This document shows positions 30,769 to 41,300 of a stretch of 64,000 nucleotides of DNA, one piece after another; the stretch's first letter is position 1, and every line of letters starts with the position of its first letter. The translations under genes and the position numbers were made by a program. Under the pieces are notes generated by a model, which saw only the letters and a list, made by a program, of their open reading frames with translations, did no database searches and was not told the origin of the DNA. Source of the stretch: Methylobacterium gregans (GTDB lineage Bacteria > Pseudomonadota > Alphaproteobacteria > Rhizobiales > Beijerinckiaceae); assembly GCF_022179245.1 (NCBI RefSeq), contig NZ_BPQM01000041.1, forward strand, positions 47,788 to 111,787, written 5' to 3'.

Positions 30769-32013
30769 TCAGGCGAACAGCATCTCGGCCTTCGCGAGCG
30801 CCTCCGCAAGCGCGTCGATCTCGGCCGTGGTGTTGTAGAGGCCGAACGAGGCCCGGCAGGTCGAGGTCACGCCGAACCGCTCGAGCAGCGGCATGGCGCA
30901 GTGGGTGCCGGCCCGCACGGCCACGCCCTGCCGGTCGATCACGGTAGCGATGTCGTGGGCGTGCGCGCCCTTCATCTCGAAGGCGACGACACCGCCCTTG
31001 CCCCGCGCCGTGCCGATCAGCCGGACGGAATTCATCGCGCCGAGGCGCTCCTGCGCGTAGGCGGTGAGCCGGGCCTCGTGCGCCGCGATGTTCTCGCGCC
31101 CCAGCGCCATCATGTATTCCAGCGCCGCGCCGAGGCCGACCGCCTCGACGATCGCCGGCGTGCCGGCCTCGAAGCGGTGCGGTGGGTCGTTGTAGGTGAT
31201 CGCGTCCTGGCTGACGGTGCGGATCATCTCGCCGCCGCCCTGGTAGGGCGGCAGGCGCTCCAGCCATTCCTTCTTGCCGTAGAGCACGCCGATCCCGGTC
31301 GGGCCGTAGACCTTGTGGCCGGTGAAGACGAAGAAGTCGCAATCGAGCGCGCGCACGTCCACCGGCTGGTGCACAGCGCTCTGCGCTCCGTCGAGCAGCA
31401 CCGGCACGCCGTGGGCATGGGCGATGCGCACGATCTCGGCGGCGGGCGTCACGGTGCCCAGCACGTTCGACATGTGGGTGATCGCCACCATCTTGGTACG
31501 CGCCGAGAAGAGCTTCTCGTACTCCTCGACCAGGAAGTTGCCCTGGTCGTCCACCGGCGCCCACTTGATCACGGCGCCGCGGCGCTCGCGCAGGAAGTGC
31601 CAGGGCACGATGTTGGAGTGGTGCTCCATGATCGAGAGGATGATCTCGTCCCCCTCCCCGATCAGCCCGGCCCAGCCCATGGACGAGGCCACGAGGTTGT
31701 AGGCCTCCGTGGCGTTACGGGTGAAGATGATCTCGTCGGTGGAGGCCGCGTTGAGGAACTGGCGCGTGGTCTCGCGCGCGCCCTCGAACCCCTCGGTCGC
31801 GGCGTTGGCCATGTAGTGCAGGCCGCGATGGACGTTGGCGTAGCCGGTCTCCATGCAGGAGACCATCGCGTCGATGACCTGGCGCGGCTTCTGGGCGGAG
31901 GCCGCGTTGTCGAGATAGACGAGCGGTTTGCCGTAGACCTGCTGCGCGAGGATCGGGAAATCCCGGCGGATCGCCTCGATGTCGTAGCCTTGGGTGAGGA
32001 CGGGTGCGTTCAT
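30769..32013 (-). CDS. sufS: SufS-type cysteine desulfurase
   Basis: 414 residues, group II cysteine desulfurase that takes sulfur from cysteine for cluster building. PLP-binding FVFTGHKVYGPTGIGVLYG contains the Schiff-base Lys; RAGTHCAMPLLERFG carries the persulfide Cys in the short group II loop. EHHSNIVPW and the N-terminal YLDNAASAQKP are conserved. The open frame runs 75 codons further up through a palindromic repeat; MNAPVLTQGYDIEAIRRDFP is the natural start. No sufE is visible in the operon. Confidence 0.95.
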   Translation of the reverse strand: MNAPVLTQGYDIEAIRRDFPILAQQVYGKPLVYLDNAASAQKPRQVIDAMVSCMETGYANVHRGLHYMANAATEGFEGARETTRQFLNAASTDEIIFTRNATEAYNLVASSMGWAGLIGEGDEIILSIMEHHSNIVPWHFLRERRGAVIKWAPVDDQGNFLVEEYEKLFSARTKMVAITHMSNVLGTVTPAAEIVRIAHAHGVPVLLDGAQSAVHQPVDVRALDCDFFVFTGHKVYGPTGIGVLYGKKEWLERLPPYQGGGEMIRTVSQDAITYNDPPHRFEAGTPAIVEAVGLGAALEYMMALGRENIAAHEARLTAYAQERLGAMNSVRLIGTARGKGGVVAFEMKGAHAHDIATVIDRQGVAVRAGTHCAMPLLERFGVTSTCRASFGLYNTTAEIDALAEALAKAEMLFA

Positions 32014-32033
32014 CGGGTCACGCTCGCAAATCT

Positions 32034-32203
32034 CCCTCCCCCCTTTGCGGGGGAGGGTGGCCCCTGGGTCAGCAGGGGTCGGGAGAGGGGAGCGACGGCG
32101 CAGGCGAGGCTTTGGCCTGCACATCTGCTCCGCTCGTAGCTGAAGCGGTGTCCCCTCTCCCGCCTCACTCCGTTCGGCGCCCTCCCCCGCAAAGGGGGGA
32201 GGG
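32034..32203. repeat. composite palindromic element inside the suf operon
   Basis: A perfect 24-bp inverted repeat (32034-32057 and 32180-32203, each beginning CCCTCCCCC) encloses a second perfect pair, GGGAGAGGGGA (32081-32091) with TCCCCTCTCCC (32151-32161). It fills nearly the whole sufD-sufS gap. The sequence looks like the CCCCTCTCCC-type dispersed elements of Methylobacteriaceae; a smaller related hairpin lies at 38281. As RNA it would make a long, stable structure. Confidence 0.75.
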
Positions 32204-32216
32204 TTTGTGTAGCGCG

Positions 32217-33539
32217 TCAGCCCCGCGCCTTCAGCCAAGCCTCGATCTCGCCGATCAGCGCTGCGCGGGCACCCTCGTGCGTGACCGCCTCAACCGACTC
32301 GCCGACGAAGGCCTGCACAAGCAGGCTCTGGGCGGCGGCACGCGGCAGGCCGCGGGCCATCAGGTAGAAGAGCAGATCCTCGTCCGGCGCGCCGCAGGTG
32401 GCCCCATGGCCGCAGGCGACGTCGTCGGCGAAGATCTCGAGCTCAGGCTTGTTCATCATCTGCCCCTCGTCGGTGAGGAGCAGACAGTCGGACTTCATCT
32501 TGCCGTCGGTCTTCTGCGCGACCTGCCGGACGATGATCTTGCCCTGGAACACGCCGGTGGCGTCGCCGTCGATCACCGTCTTGAACTGCTCGCGGCCGAC
32601 GCCGCCCACCGCCGCGTGGTCGGCCAGCAGCGTCGAGTCGGCGAGCTGGCCGGCGCGCAGCATGGCGGCACCGTTGACGACCACGTTGGTGTCGTCGCCC
32701 GCGATGTGCACGTAGATCTGGTGACGCGACAGCACCGCGCCGGTGACCAGATTCACCGTCTCGACGCTCGCCTCGGTCTCGAGCTTCAGCGACAGCGTCG
32801 AGAGCGCGATCGTGGCATCGCCCTCGATGTTGAGGCGGGTGTGCCGGAAAGCGGCCCGCTCACCGACGACCACGTCGAGCGCGTCGTTCGGCTGGATGGT
32901 GACGCCGTTCGGGCCCTCGTGGCTCTCCAGCAGCGAGAACTCGGCATCGGCACCGAGCTGCACCAGCACGCGGGTCGCGGTCGAGAACGGCGTCTCGCCG
33001 GTACCGACGAAGCGCAGGTGCACCGGCGTCTGCGGCTTGACGCCGGGCGCCACCGTGATCAGCGCGCCGTCCGCCAGGAAGGCGGTGTTGAGCTGGTAGA
33101 CCGGGTTCTCGCGCGCCTGCTCGACGGGGGCGAGCCGCTTCAGGGCCGCATCGCCCTTGGCCAGGGCCTCGCCCATCGGCACGACCGTGACGCCCTCGGG
33201 GATCCGGTCGAGGTCGGACAGCTCGCGCACGAGATGGCCGTTGACGAAGGTGAGGCGCGCGGCCTCGATGCCGGCAAAGCCCCGGGCTACGCCGACCGCC
33301 GCTTTGGCGGCGTCGAGGGACGGCGCCTCGGCAGGCGGCGCGGCCTCGGCGATCGCAGCGCGCAGGTCCGTGTACTTGAAGGCCTCGACCCGGCGGCTCG
33401 GCAGGCCGGTCGCCTCGAAGAAGCGGAAGGCTTCCTCGCGGCTGATTGCCTCTTCGGCGGCGAAGCTCCGGCGGGCCGACTCGAACAGCTTCGAGAGGCC
33501 GGCCTCGGCGGGGGAGCGGAGGTTTGCGATCTCGGCCAT
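32217..33539 (-). CDS. sufD: Fe-S cluster assembly protein SufD
   Basis: 440 residues, partner of SufB and SufC in the scaffold complex. The beta-helix core is visible (GDATIALSTLSLKLETEASV, HIAGDDTNVVVNGAAMLRAG, STLLADHAAVGGVGREQFKT) and the C-terminal segment contains NKPELEIFADDVACGHGATC with the conserved Cys-His region. It starts 3 bp after the sufC stop on the minus strand, so the two are translationally close. The palindromic element follows it. Confidence 0.94.
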   Translation of the reverse strand: MAEIANLRSPAEAGLSKLFESARRSFAAEEAISREEAFRFFEATGLPSRRVEAFKYTDLRAAIAEAAPPAEAPSLDAAKAAVGVARGFAGIEAARLTFVNGHLVRELSDLDRIPEGVTVVPMGEALAKGDAALKRLAPVEQARENPVYQLNTAFLADGALITVAPGVKPQTPVHLRFVGTGETPFSTATRVLVQLGADAEFSLLESHEGPNGVTIQPNDALDVVVGERAAFRHTRLNIEGDATIALSTLSLKLETEASVETVNLVTGAVLSRHQIYVHIAGDDTNVVVNGAAMLRAGQLADSTLLADHAAVGGVGREQFKTVIDGDATGVFQGKIIVRQVAQKTDGKMKSDCLLLTDEGQMMNKPELEIFADDVACGHGATCGAPDEDLLFYLMARGLPRAAAQSLLVQAFVGESVEAVTHEGARAALIGEIEAWLKARG

Positions 33540-33542
33540 GGT

Positions 33543-34295
33543 TCAGGCGGCCTCGCTCGTGCGGTACTCGGCGTAGCCGGAGGCCTCGAGCTCCAGCGCC
33601 AGCTCCTTGCCGCCGGTCTTCACGATCTGGCCCTTCGACATGACGTGCACGGTGTCGGGCACGATGTGGTTGAGGAGCCGCTGGTAGTGCGTGATGACGA
33701 GGAAGGAGCGGCCCTCGGCGCGCAGCGCGTTCACGCCCTCCGAGACGATGCGCAGCGCGTCGATGTCGAGGCCCGAATCGGTCTCGTCGAGGACGCAGAA
33801 CTTCGGAGAGAGCAGCGCCATCTGGAGGATCTCCATGCGCTTCTTCTCGCCGCCGGAAAAGCCGACGTTGAGCGCGCGCTTGAGCATCTCCTTGTTGATC
33901 TCGAGCCGGTCGGCGGCGGCGTTGACCGCGCGGATGAAGTCGGGGGTCGAGATCTCGCCCTCGCCCCGGGCTCGGCGCTGCGCGTTGAGGCAGGCCTTCA
34001 GGAAGGTCATCGTGCCGACACCCGGGATCTCCAGCGGGTACTGGAAGGCCAGGAACACGCCGGCGGCGGCGCGCTCGTCGGGCTCCATCTCGAGCAGGTT
34101 GTGGCCGTCGAGCAGGATCTCGCCGTCGAGGACCTCGTAATCCTCCTTGCCGGCGATGACGTAGGAGAGCGTCGACTTGCCCGAGCCGTTCGGGCCCATG
34201 ATGGCGGCGACCTCGCCGTCCTTCACGGTGAGGTTCAGGCCGTTCAGGATGCGGTTGTCCTCGATCTGCACGACGAGGTTCTTGATCTCAAGCAT
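33543..34295 (-). CDS. sufC: Fe-S cluster assembly ATPase SufC
   Basis: A 250-residue ABC-type ATPase that energises the SufBCD scaffold. Walker [17 protein letters not shown], signature [12 protein letters not shown], Walker B with [12 protein letters not shown] and the H-loop [12 protein letters not shown] are intact. The length is normal. It lies 21 bp downstream of the small CxxC gene and 3 bp before sufD. Confidence 0.96.
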   Translation of the reverse strand: MLEIKNLVVQIEDNRILNGLNLTVKDGEVAAIMGPNGSGKSTLSYVIAGKEDYEVLDGEILLDGHNLLEMEPDERAAAGVFLAFQYPLEIPGVGTMTFLKACLNAQRRARGEGEISTPDFIRAVNAAADRLEINKEMLKRALNVGFSGGEKKRMEILQMALLSPKFCVLDETDSGLDIDALRIVSEGVNALRAEGRSFLVITHYQRLLNHIVPDTVHVMSKGQIVKTGGKELALELEASGYAEYRTSEAA

Positions 34296-34316
34296 TCTAG
34301 TCCAAGTCCTTCAAAA

Positions 34317-34550
34317 CTATAGCCGATGCATCGCCTGCAGGAAGGCCCGGCGCGCCACCGGAAAGCCGGAGAGGTCGCCGATCACCGCATCGATGCCGCA
34401 CCGGGGGCAGAGGGCGGTGCCTTCAGGGGCGATCCACTCCTCGATCTCGTCCGGCGCGAAGATCTCCAGGCAGTAGAAGCAGCCGCACGCGGTGCCGCTT
34501 CTCACCTCGTCGGCGTGCCGCGCGCCGTGCCGATGGGCCGCCCGCAGCAC
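34317..34550 (-). CDS. small four-cysteine protein inside the suf operon
   Basis: About 77 residues. The core GCFYCLEIFAPDEIEEW and ALCPRCGIDAVIGDLSGFPV has two CxxC pairs, a likely zinc or Fe-S site, and matches a widespread family of short cytoplasmic proteins of unknown function. GTG at 34550 is used; the frame stays open upstream (LNDPYDEG) so the true start may be a few codons earlier. It sits between sufB and sufC with gaps of 28 and 21 bp, so it is almost surely cotranscribed. A role in cluster assembly is inferred from position only. Confidence 0.75.
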   Translation of the reverse strand: MLRAAHRHGARHADEVRSGTACGCFYCLEIFAPDEIEEWIAPEGTALCPRCGIDAVIGDLSGFPVARRAFLQAMHRL

Positions 34551-34578
34551 GCCTTCGTCGTAAGGATCGTTCAGGCGA

Positions 34579-36048
<1,470 letters not shown>

Positions 36049-36118
36049 CAGCGTCTCCTAAGCATCACCGGTTTCAAGGACCGGGGCTGTCTCACGGATG
36101 GCTTGGGTTCTACGCGGC

Positions 36119-37294
36119 TCAGGCCGCTACCCCTCGCCGCTTATATAGGGTGTGAATCACCCGTTCGAAGGCACCGAGGAAGCGCGATGCGTCCTCGGCG
36201 CCCGAATTCCAGCCGAAACTCACGCGCAACGCCCCCGCGGCGAGCGCAGGGCTCACGCCCATGGCCGCGAGCACGGGCGAGCGCGCCACTTTGCCCGAGG
36301 CGCAGGCCGAGCCCGAGGAGACCGCGACCCCGGCGAGATCGAGGGCGATCAGGGCGGTCGGCGCATCGAGGCCCGGCACGGCGAAGCTCAGCGTATTCGG
36401 GAGGCGTGGCCCGGCGGCCCCGAACACCACGGCGTCGGGCGCCCGCGCCAGAACGTCGGCCTCCAACGTATCGCGCAGGCCTGCCAATCGCACGCCTTCT
36501 TCAGCAAGGGCCTGCTCCACGACCACAGCCGCCTCGCCCATCCCCACGAGGGACGGCAGGGCCTCGGTGCCGCAGCGCAGCCGTGCCTCCTGGCCGCCGC
36601 CGCGGACAAAGGCCGCGTCCAGCGTCACGCCCTCGGCAAGCACCAGAGCGCCGACGCCCTTCGGCGCGGCGAACTTGTGTCCGGAGAGCGTCAGGGCGTC
36701 GAGGCCGAGGGCGGTGAAATCCAACGGAATCTTGCCCACCGCCTGCACGGCATCGCTGTGCACCAGGGCGACGCCGTGCCGACGGGCCAGGGCGACGATC
36801 TCGCCGAGCGGCTGCACGACGCCGGTCTCGTTGTTGGCCGCGTGGACGGAGATCAGCACCGCCTCGCCACGTAGGGCATTGAGGCGGGAACCGAGCACGT
36901 CGAGGTCGAGCACGCCCGCAGCCGTCACCGGCAAGACCTCGATCGCCGCTTCCGGAAAGCGGTGGCCGGCCGAGACGCAGGGATGCTCGGTCGCACCGAT
37001 CAGGAGGCGGGTCGGCGCCGGAGAGCCGACCCGGCGCAGCGCGCCAGACAGAACGGCGTTGGCCGCCTCGGTCCCGCCGCTGGTAAACACGACGCGCGAG
37101 GCCGGCGCCCCGACGAGCCGGGCGAGCCGGGCGCGGGCCTCGTCCAGCGCGGCGCGGGCGGCGCGCCCCTCTGCGTGGACCGAGGAGGGGTTGCCGGGCA
37201 GCGCCAGCGCGCGCGCGACCGCCGCCGCAACCTCGGGCCGAACCGGGGAGGTGGCGTTGTGGTCGAGATAGGCGCGCTCCAGGCTCATCGGCAC
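36119..37294 (-). CDS. IscS/NifS-type cysteine desulfurase
   Basis: 391 residues, group I desulfurase and first gene of the suf operon. It opens YLDHNATSPVRPEV, has FTSGGTEAANAVLSG, HVNNETG-like HAANNETGVVQPLG, the PLP Lys in LSGHKFAAPKGVG and the active Cys in SSGSACASGKVARSPV. It supplies sulfur for clusters and perhaps for tRNA thiolation. The operon thus holds two desulfurases (this one and sufS), an arrangement usual in Rhizobiales. The IscR or RirA gene often found at the head of such operons is absent. Irr-like boxes lie 150-190 bp upstream. Confidence 0.92.
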   Translation of the reverse strand: MPMSLERAYLDHNATSPVRPEVAAAVARALALPGNPSSVHAEGRAARAALDEARARLARLVGAPASRVVFTSGGTEAANAVLSGALRRVGSPAPTRLLIGATEHPCVSAGHRFPEAAIEVLPVTAAGVLDLDVLGSRLNALRGEAVLISVHAANNETGVVQPLGEIVALARRHGVALVHSDAVQAVGKIPLDFTALGLDALTLSGHKFAAPKGVGALVLAEGVTLDAAFVRGGGQEARLRCGTEALPSLVGMGEAAVVVEQALAEEGVRLAGLRDTLEADVLARAPDAVVFGAAGPRLPNTLSFAVPGLDAPTALIALDLAGVAVSSGSACASGKVARSPVLAAMGVSPALAAGALRVSFGWNSGAEDASRFLGAFERVIHTLYKRRGVAA

Positions 37295-37445
37295 TCCGTC
37301 ATCCTCGGGTGTGACATTTCCTTGCTTTTCGCCCCAGGCCTCGTGCTAAGCCCCCGCGGAACCCGCATGATTACGGCTGAGAACGACGACGCACGAGGGA
37401 TTTGGCAGGAACCGCGCACTGGCGCGGCGATTCACCCAATCCCAA

Positions 37446-37481
37446 TTTAGAAGTGTTCTAATCACCTAGAACCATTCTAAG
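37446..37481. promoter_or_regulatory. tandem Irr boxes (iron control elements)
   Basis: TTTAGAAGTGTTCTAAT (37446-37462) and CCTAGAACCATTCTAAG (37465-37481) are two inverted repeats of the form TAGAA-N3-TTCTA, centres 19 bp apart. They match the Irr box/ICE pattern TTTAGAA-N3-TTCTAAA known from Rhizobiales. They lie in the divergent region between the suf operon and an alpha/beta hydrolase gene. Irr, a haem-responsive Fur-family repressor, commonly acts on suf. The match is by eye. Confidence 0.7.
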
Positions 37482-37584
37482 AGCGCTTGTAAGTCGGGCG
37501 CGAGCCGAGTCAAGGCGGTGACTGGACGTCGTACGGCGTGACGCAGGCTCGATCCGGCGTCGGCCACAGGAGTCAGAGACGCGT

Positions 37585-38241
37585 ATGCCCGAGGTCATCT
37601 TCACCGGTCCGGCCGGCCGCCTGGAAGGCCGTTATCAGGCGCCGAAGAAGCGCGGCGCCCCGATCGCGATCATCCTGCACCCGCACCCCCAGTTCGGGGG
37701 TACGATGAACAATCAAATTGTGTACAATCTTTTTTACACCTTTGCCAATCGCGGATTTGCAGCCCTGCGCTTCAATTTCCGCGGGGTCGGGCGGAGCCAG
37801 GGCTCGTTCGACCACGGCTCGGGCGAGCTCTCCGACGCGGCGGCCGCGCTCGACTGGGTGCAGTCGGTGAACCCCGAAGCGAAATCCTGCTGGATCGCGG
37901 GCGTGTCGTTCGGCTCGTGGATCGGCATGCAGCTGCTGATGCGCCGTCCCGAGATCGAGGGATTCATCTCGATTGCCGCGATGGCCAACCGCTACGACTT
38001 CACCTTCCTGGCGCCCTGCCCGTCCTCGGGCCTGTTCGTGCACGGCTCGGAGGATCGTGTGGCCCCGGCCCGCGAGGTGATGCCGGTGATCGAGAAGGTG
38101 AAGACCCAGAAGGGCGTCATCATCGAGCACCAGATGGTCGAGGGCGCCAACCACTTCTTCGACGGCAAGGTCGACGAGCTGACCCAGACCGTCGACACCT
38201 ATCTCGACAAGCGCCTGGGTGCGCGGGACGAGGTGGCGTAG
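37585..38241 (+). CDS. alpha/beta hydrolase
   Basis: A 218-residue small hydrolase. It shows ILHPHPQFGGTMNNQIVYNL (oxyanion region HPHP), FNFRGVGRSQGSFD, the nucleophile elbow in AGVSFGSWIG (Ser in GVSFG), an acid in HGSEDRVAP and the catalytic His in GANHFFDGK. The substrate is unknown. Genes of this subfamily are regularly found divergent from suf operons in Rhizobiales, as here, which hints at a functional link or shared Irr control. A GC hairpin at 38281 lies in the gap before the convergent synthetase gene. Confidence 0.9.
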   Translation: MPEVIFTGPAGRLEGRYQAPKKRGAPIAIILHPHPQFGGTMNNQIVYNLFYTFANRGFAALRFNFRGVGRSQGSFDHGSGELSDAAAALDWVQSVNPEAKSCWIAGVSFGSWIGMQLLMRRPEIEGFISIAAMANRYDFTFLAPCPSSGLFVHGSEDRVAPAREVMPVIEKVKTQKGVIIEHQMVEGANHFFDGKVDELTQTVDTYLDKRLGARDEVA

Positions 38242-38280
38242 CGCGAAGCGCTCTGCGGACCCGACGCCGGATGTGCGCAG

Positions 38281-38306
38281 GCCCCCTCTCCGAGAGGAGA
38301 GGGGGC
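38281..38306. terminator. GC hairpin between convergent genes
   Basis: GCCCCCTCTCC-GAGA-GGAGAGGGGGC is a perfect 11-bp stem with a 4-base loop, 40 bp past the alpha/beta hydrolase stop and 71 bp past the stop of the convergent synthetase. There is no T tract, so it may be a bidirectional, Rho-assisted end or a copy of the CCCCTCTCC palindrome also seen at 32081. Confidence 0.5.
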
Positions 38307-38376
38307 CGGTCGCGGTTTCAGCCCGATCCTGACTGACTCGCTCGTCCGATGCACCCCGCTCGGTGACGGCTGCCCA

Positions 38377-41300
38377 TCACGCCGCCTTCTGCGCCTCCGG
38401 GGCGTGCACCACCGGCACCGCCGGCGCACCTTCCCACTCCGTGCTGCCCGGAATCGACTCGCCCTTCATCACGATGGTGAGCGGGCGCAGCCGCGCGTAG
38501 TCGCCGACCTTGGTGTCGTAGAGCACCGTCGCGAAGGCGCCGACGGAAACACCGCGGCCGAGCTTCACCCGGCCGATCTTCATGATGCGGTCCTCGTAGA
38601 GGTGCGTCTGCAGGGCCGAGGTCCGGTTGATCACCGAGAAATCGCCGATCTCCACGCAGTCGAACTCGGTGACGTCGGTGGTGAGCATGCAGACGCCCTG
38701 CCCGACCTTCACGCCGAAGAGCCGCAGCACCCATGGCAGGAACGGCGTGCCCTGCAGGTGCTCCAGCAGCACTTTGCCGGCCAAGCCCCAGTAGGCCACG
38801 GCGATCGCCTCGGTGCGCATCGCCCACCACGACCACATCGGCCGCATGCCGGGCTTGTAGACGCCCATCAGCAGCCATTTCATCGCGATGACGGCCGAGG
38901 ACTGGATCAGCGCGATGACGACGCTCACCACGACGAAGGAAGCGGCCAGCCCCCACCAGTCGCGCTCCAGAATCGCTGGGTAGAAGTACCAGTCGATCGC
39001 GGTGATCGCGAGGGTGATGTAGAGCATCGGCGAGAACGAGGTCGCGAAGGCCTCGAAGATACCGCGGCGCAGCTTCGGCCACAGGCCCGGCTCGTAGGTC
39101 TGGGCCGTCGAGCCGAGATCGACCTTCTGGCGGGCTGGCAGCCGGATCGGGGGCGAGCCGAACCACGTCTCGCCCGGCGCCATCGCGGCGTTCTCCGGCG
39201 GCTTCGACTTGATGCCGATCAGCACGTCGTCCGGGATCACCGCGCCCGGCGGCACCACGGCGTCGTTGCCGACGAAGACGCGCGCGCCCGTGCGGGTCTC
39301 GGCGAGATGCATCCAGCCGCGGCGGATCTCCTCCTCGCCGTAGACCACCTCGTCCGCGACGAAGTTCTTCGCGCCGATCTCGGCGAGATCGTAGCGCCCG
39401 GCGAGGTTCGTGGAGATCTCGGCCCCCTGCCCCATCCGGGCACCCATCAGCCGGTACCACGCCCGCATGTAGACCGTGGCGAAGAGCGAGGAGAGCGTCT
39501 CCAGGGTCACCTCGACGGCGAGCGCCAGTGACCATTTGCGCAAGTAGAACCAGGAATGGACCGAGTGCGTGCCCGAGCGCGTTCGCGGCAGGGCGAGCCA
39601 GCGGATCCCGGTGATCAGCAGCACCGTGCCGGCCGTCATCAGCATGGCGGTCGGCCAAGTCAGCAGCGGCAGGTAGAAGTGGTAGTCGATGTCAGTGAGG
39701 TCGCTCAGCGAATCCGAGATCTGGTCGAAGATGTAGAAGGCCGGGAAGATCGGCAGCAGGCCGACCGCGGGGATCGCCGCGAGCAGGGCGACGTAGAGGG
39801 TTAGGAACAGGCCGCGCCGCCCGGGCGTAGCCTCCGCCTGATCGGGCAGCGCCGTGGGGTCCGTCATCCCGACCTTGCGACCGGGCGAGCCGTCCCAGCG
39901 CTCGGCCCGGCCCACGCGGGTGCCGGTCGGGACCGTGGTGAGGTCGGCGATCTCGGCGAACTCGCCGATCACCGTGTCGTGGCTGAGCACGCAGGAGGTG
40001 CCGATGGCGGCCTCCGCGCCGATCGCCACGCGACCGATCACCAGTTCGCTGCCCACGATCTCGGCATTGGCGACGACCAGGCGACCGCCGAGCGAGGCGC
40101 GGTCGCCGATGCTGAGAAGGTCCGGCGCCCCAATCTCGATGTCCGAGATCAGTACGTCGCGCCCGATCCTGGCTCCCATCAGGCGCAGGTAGATCGCGAT
40201 GGCGGGCGAGCCCTGGAGCCACTTCACGTGGACGAGGGGCGCGAGGCGCTGGGCCAGCCACCAGCGGTAATAGTAGACGCCCCAGAGCGGGTAGCGCCCG
40301 GGCCGGGTCCGGCCGAGCACCAGCCACTTGGCCGTGACCGCGATCGTCGCGGTGATGGCGTTGATGCCGACATAGACGGCGAGCAGTACCGCGATCTCGC
40401 CGAAGAAGCCGAGGCCGCCGCCGGTGAGCAGCAGGTAGGTCACGAAGATGCCGAGCCACTGCGATGTGGCGAGGGCGATCACGAACGGCAGGGCCGCGGC
40501 CTGGGCGAGGCCGCACAGCGCCCGGCGCAGCAGCGGCGGGGGCGCGAAGGCGAGGTCCCGGATCGCTGCCTCGGCACCGACGCCACCGTTACGGGCGATC
40601 AGCGCGTCCGACATCGCCCGGAGCGTCCGCTCCCGGTAGACGTCCTGAAGCGTGATGCCGGCGAGCGCCGGCACCTCGCGCACCGCCGAGACGAAGCGGG
40701 CCGCGAGCAGCGAGTGGCCACCGAGATCAGCGAAGAAGTCGCCGGCGAGGTCGATCGGCTGGTTGCCGAAGACCTGCCGGGCGGCGGCCAGCAGGGCCGC
40801 CTCGGTGTCGTTGCGTGGCGGCTCCTGGTCGGCCTCGGCCGCCACGACCGTCAGCGGGGCGACGCGGAGCGCCTTGCGGTCGACCTTGCCGGAGGTGAGC
40901 CTCGGCAGCGTCTCGGTCACCTCGTAATGGGCCGGCACCATGTAGGGCGGCATCTGCTCGGAGAGCGCACGCCGCAGGGCCGCGCGGTCGATCTCAGCGC
41001 CGCGCTCGGGCACCAGGAAGGCGACGAGGCGGTCGACGCCGTCGTCGGCGCGCAGCACCACCGCGGCCTGGTTGATGCCGGCCTCGGCCCGGATGCGCGC
41101 CTCGATCTCGCCGAGCTCCACCCGGAAGCCCCGGACCTTGACCTGATCGTCGATGCGGCCGTGGAACAGGATGTTGCCGGCCGCGTCCAGCGAGACCGCG
41201 TCGCCCGAGCGGTAGAGCACTGGGTCGATGCCGTCCGGGTCGTAGGGGTTCGGGACGAACTTCTCCGCCGTCAGCTCGGGCCGCTTGAGGTACCCCGCCG

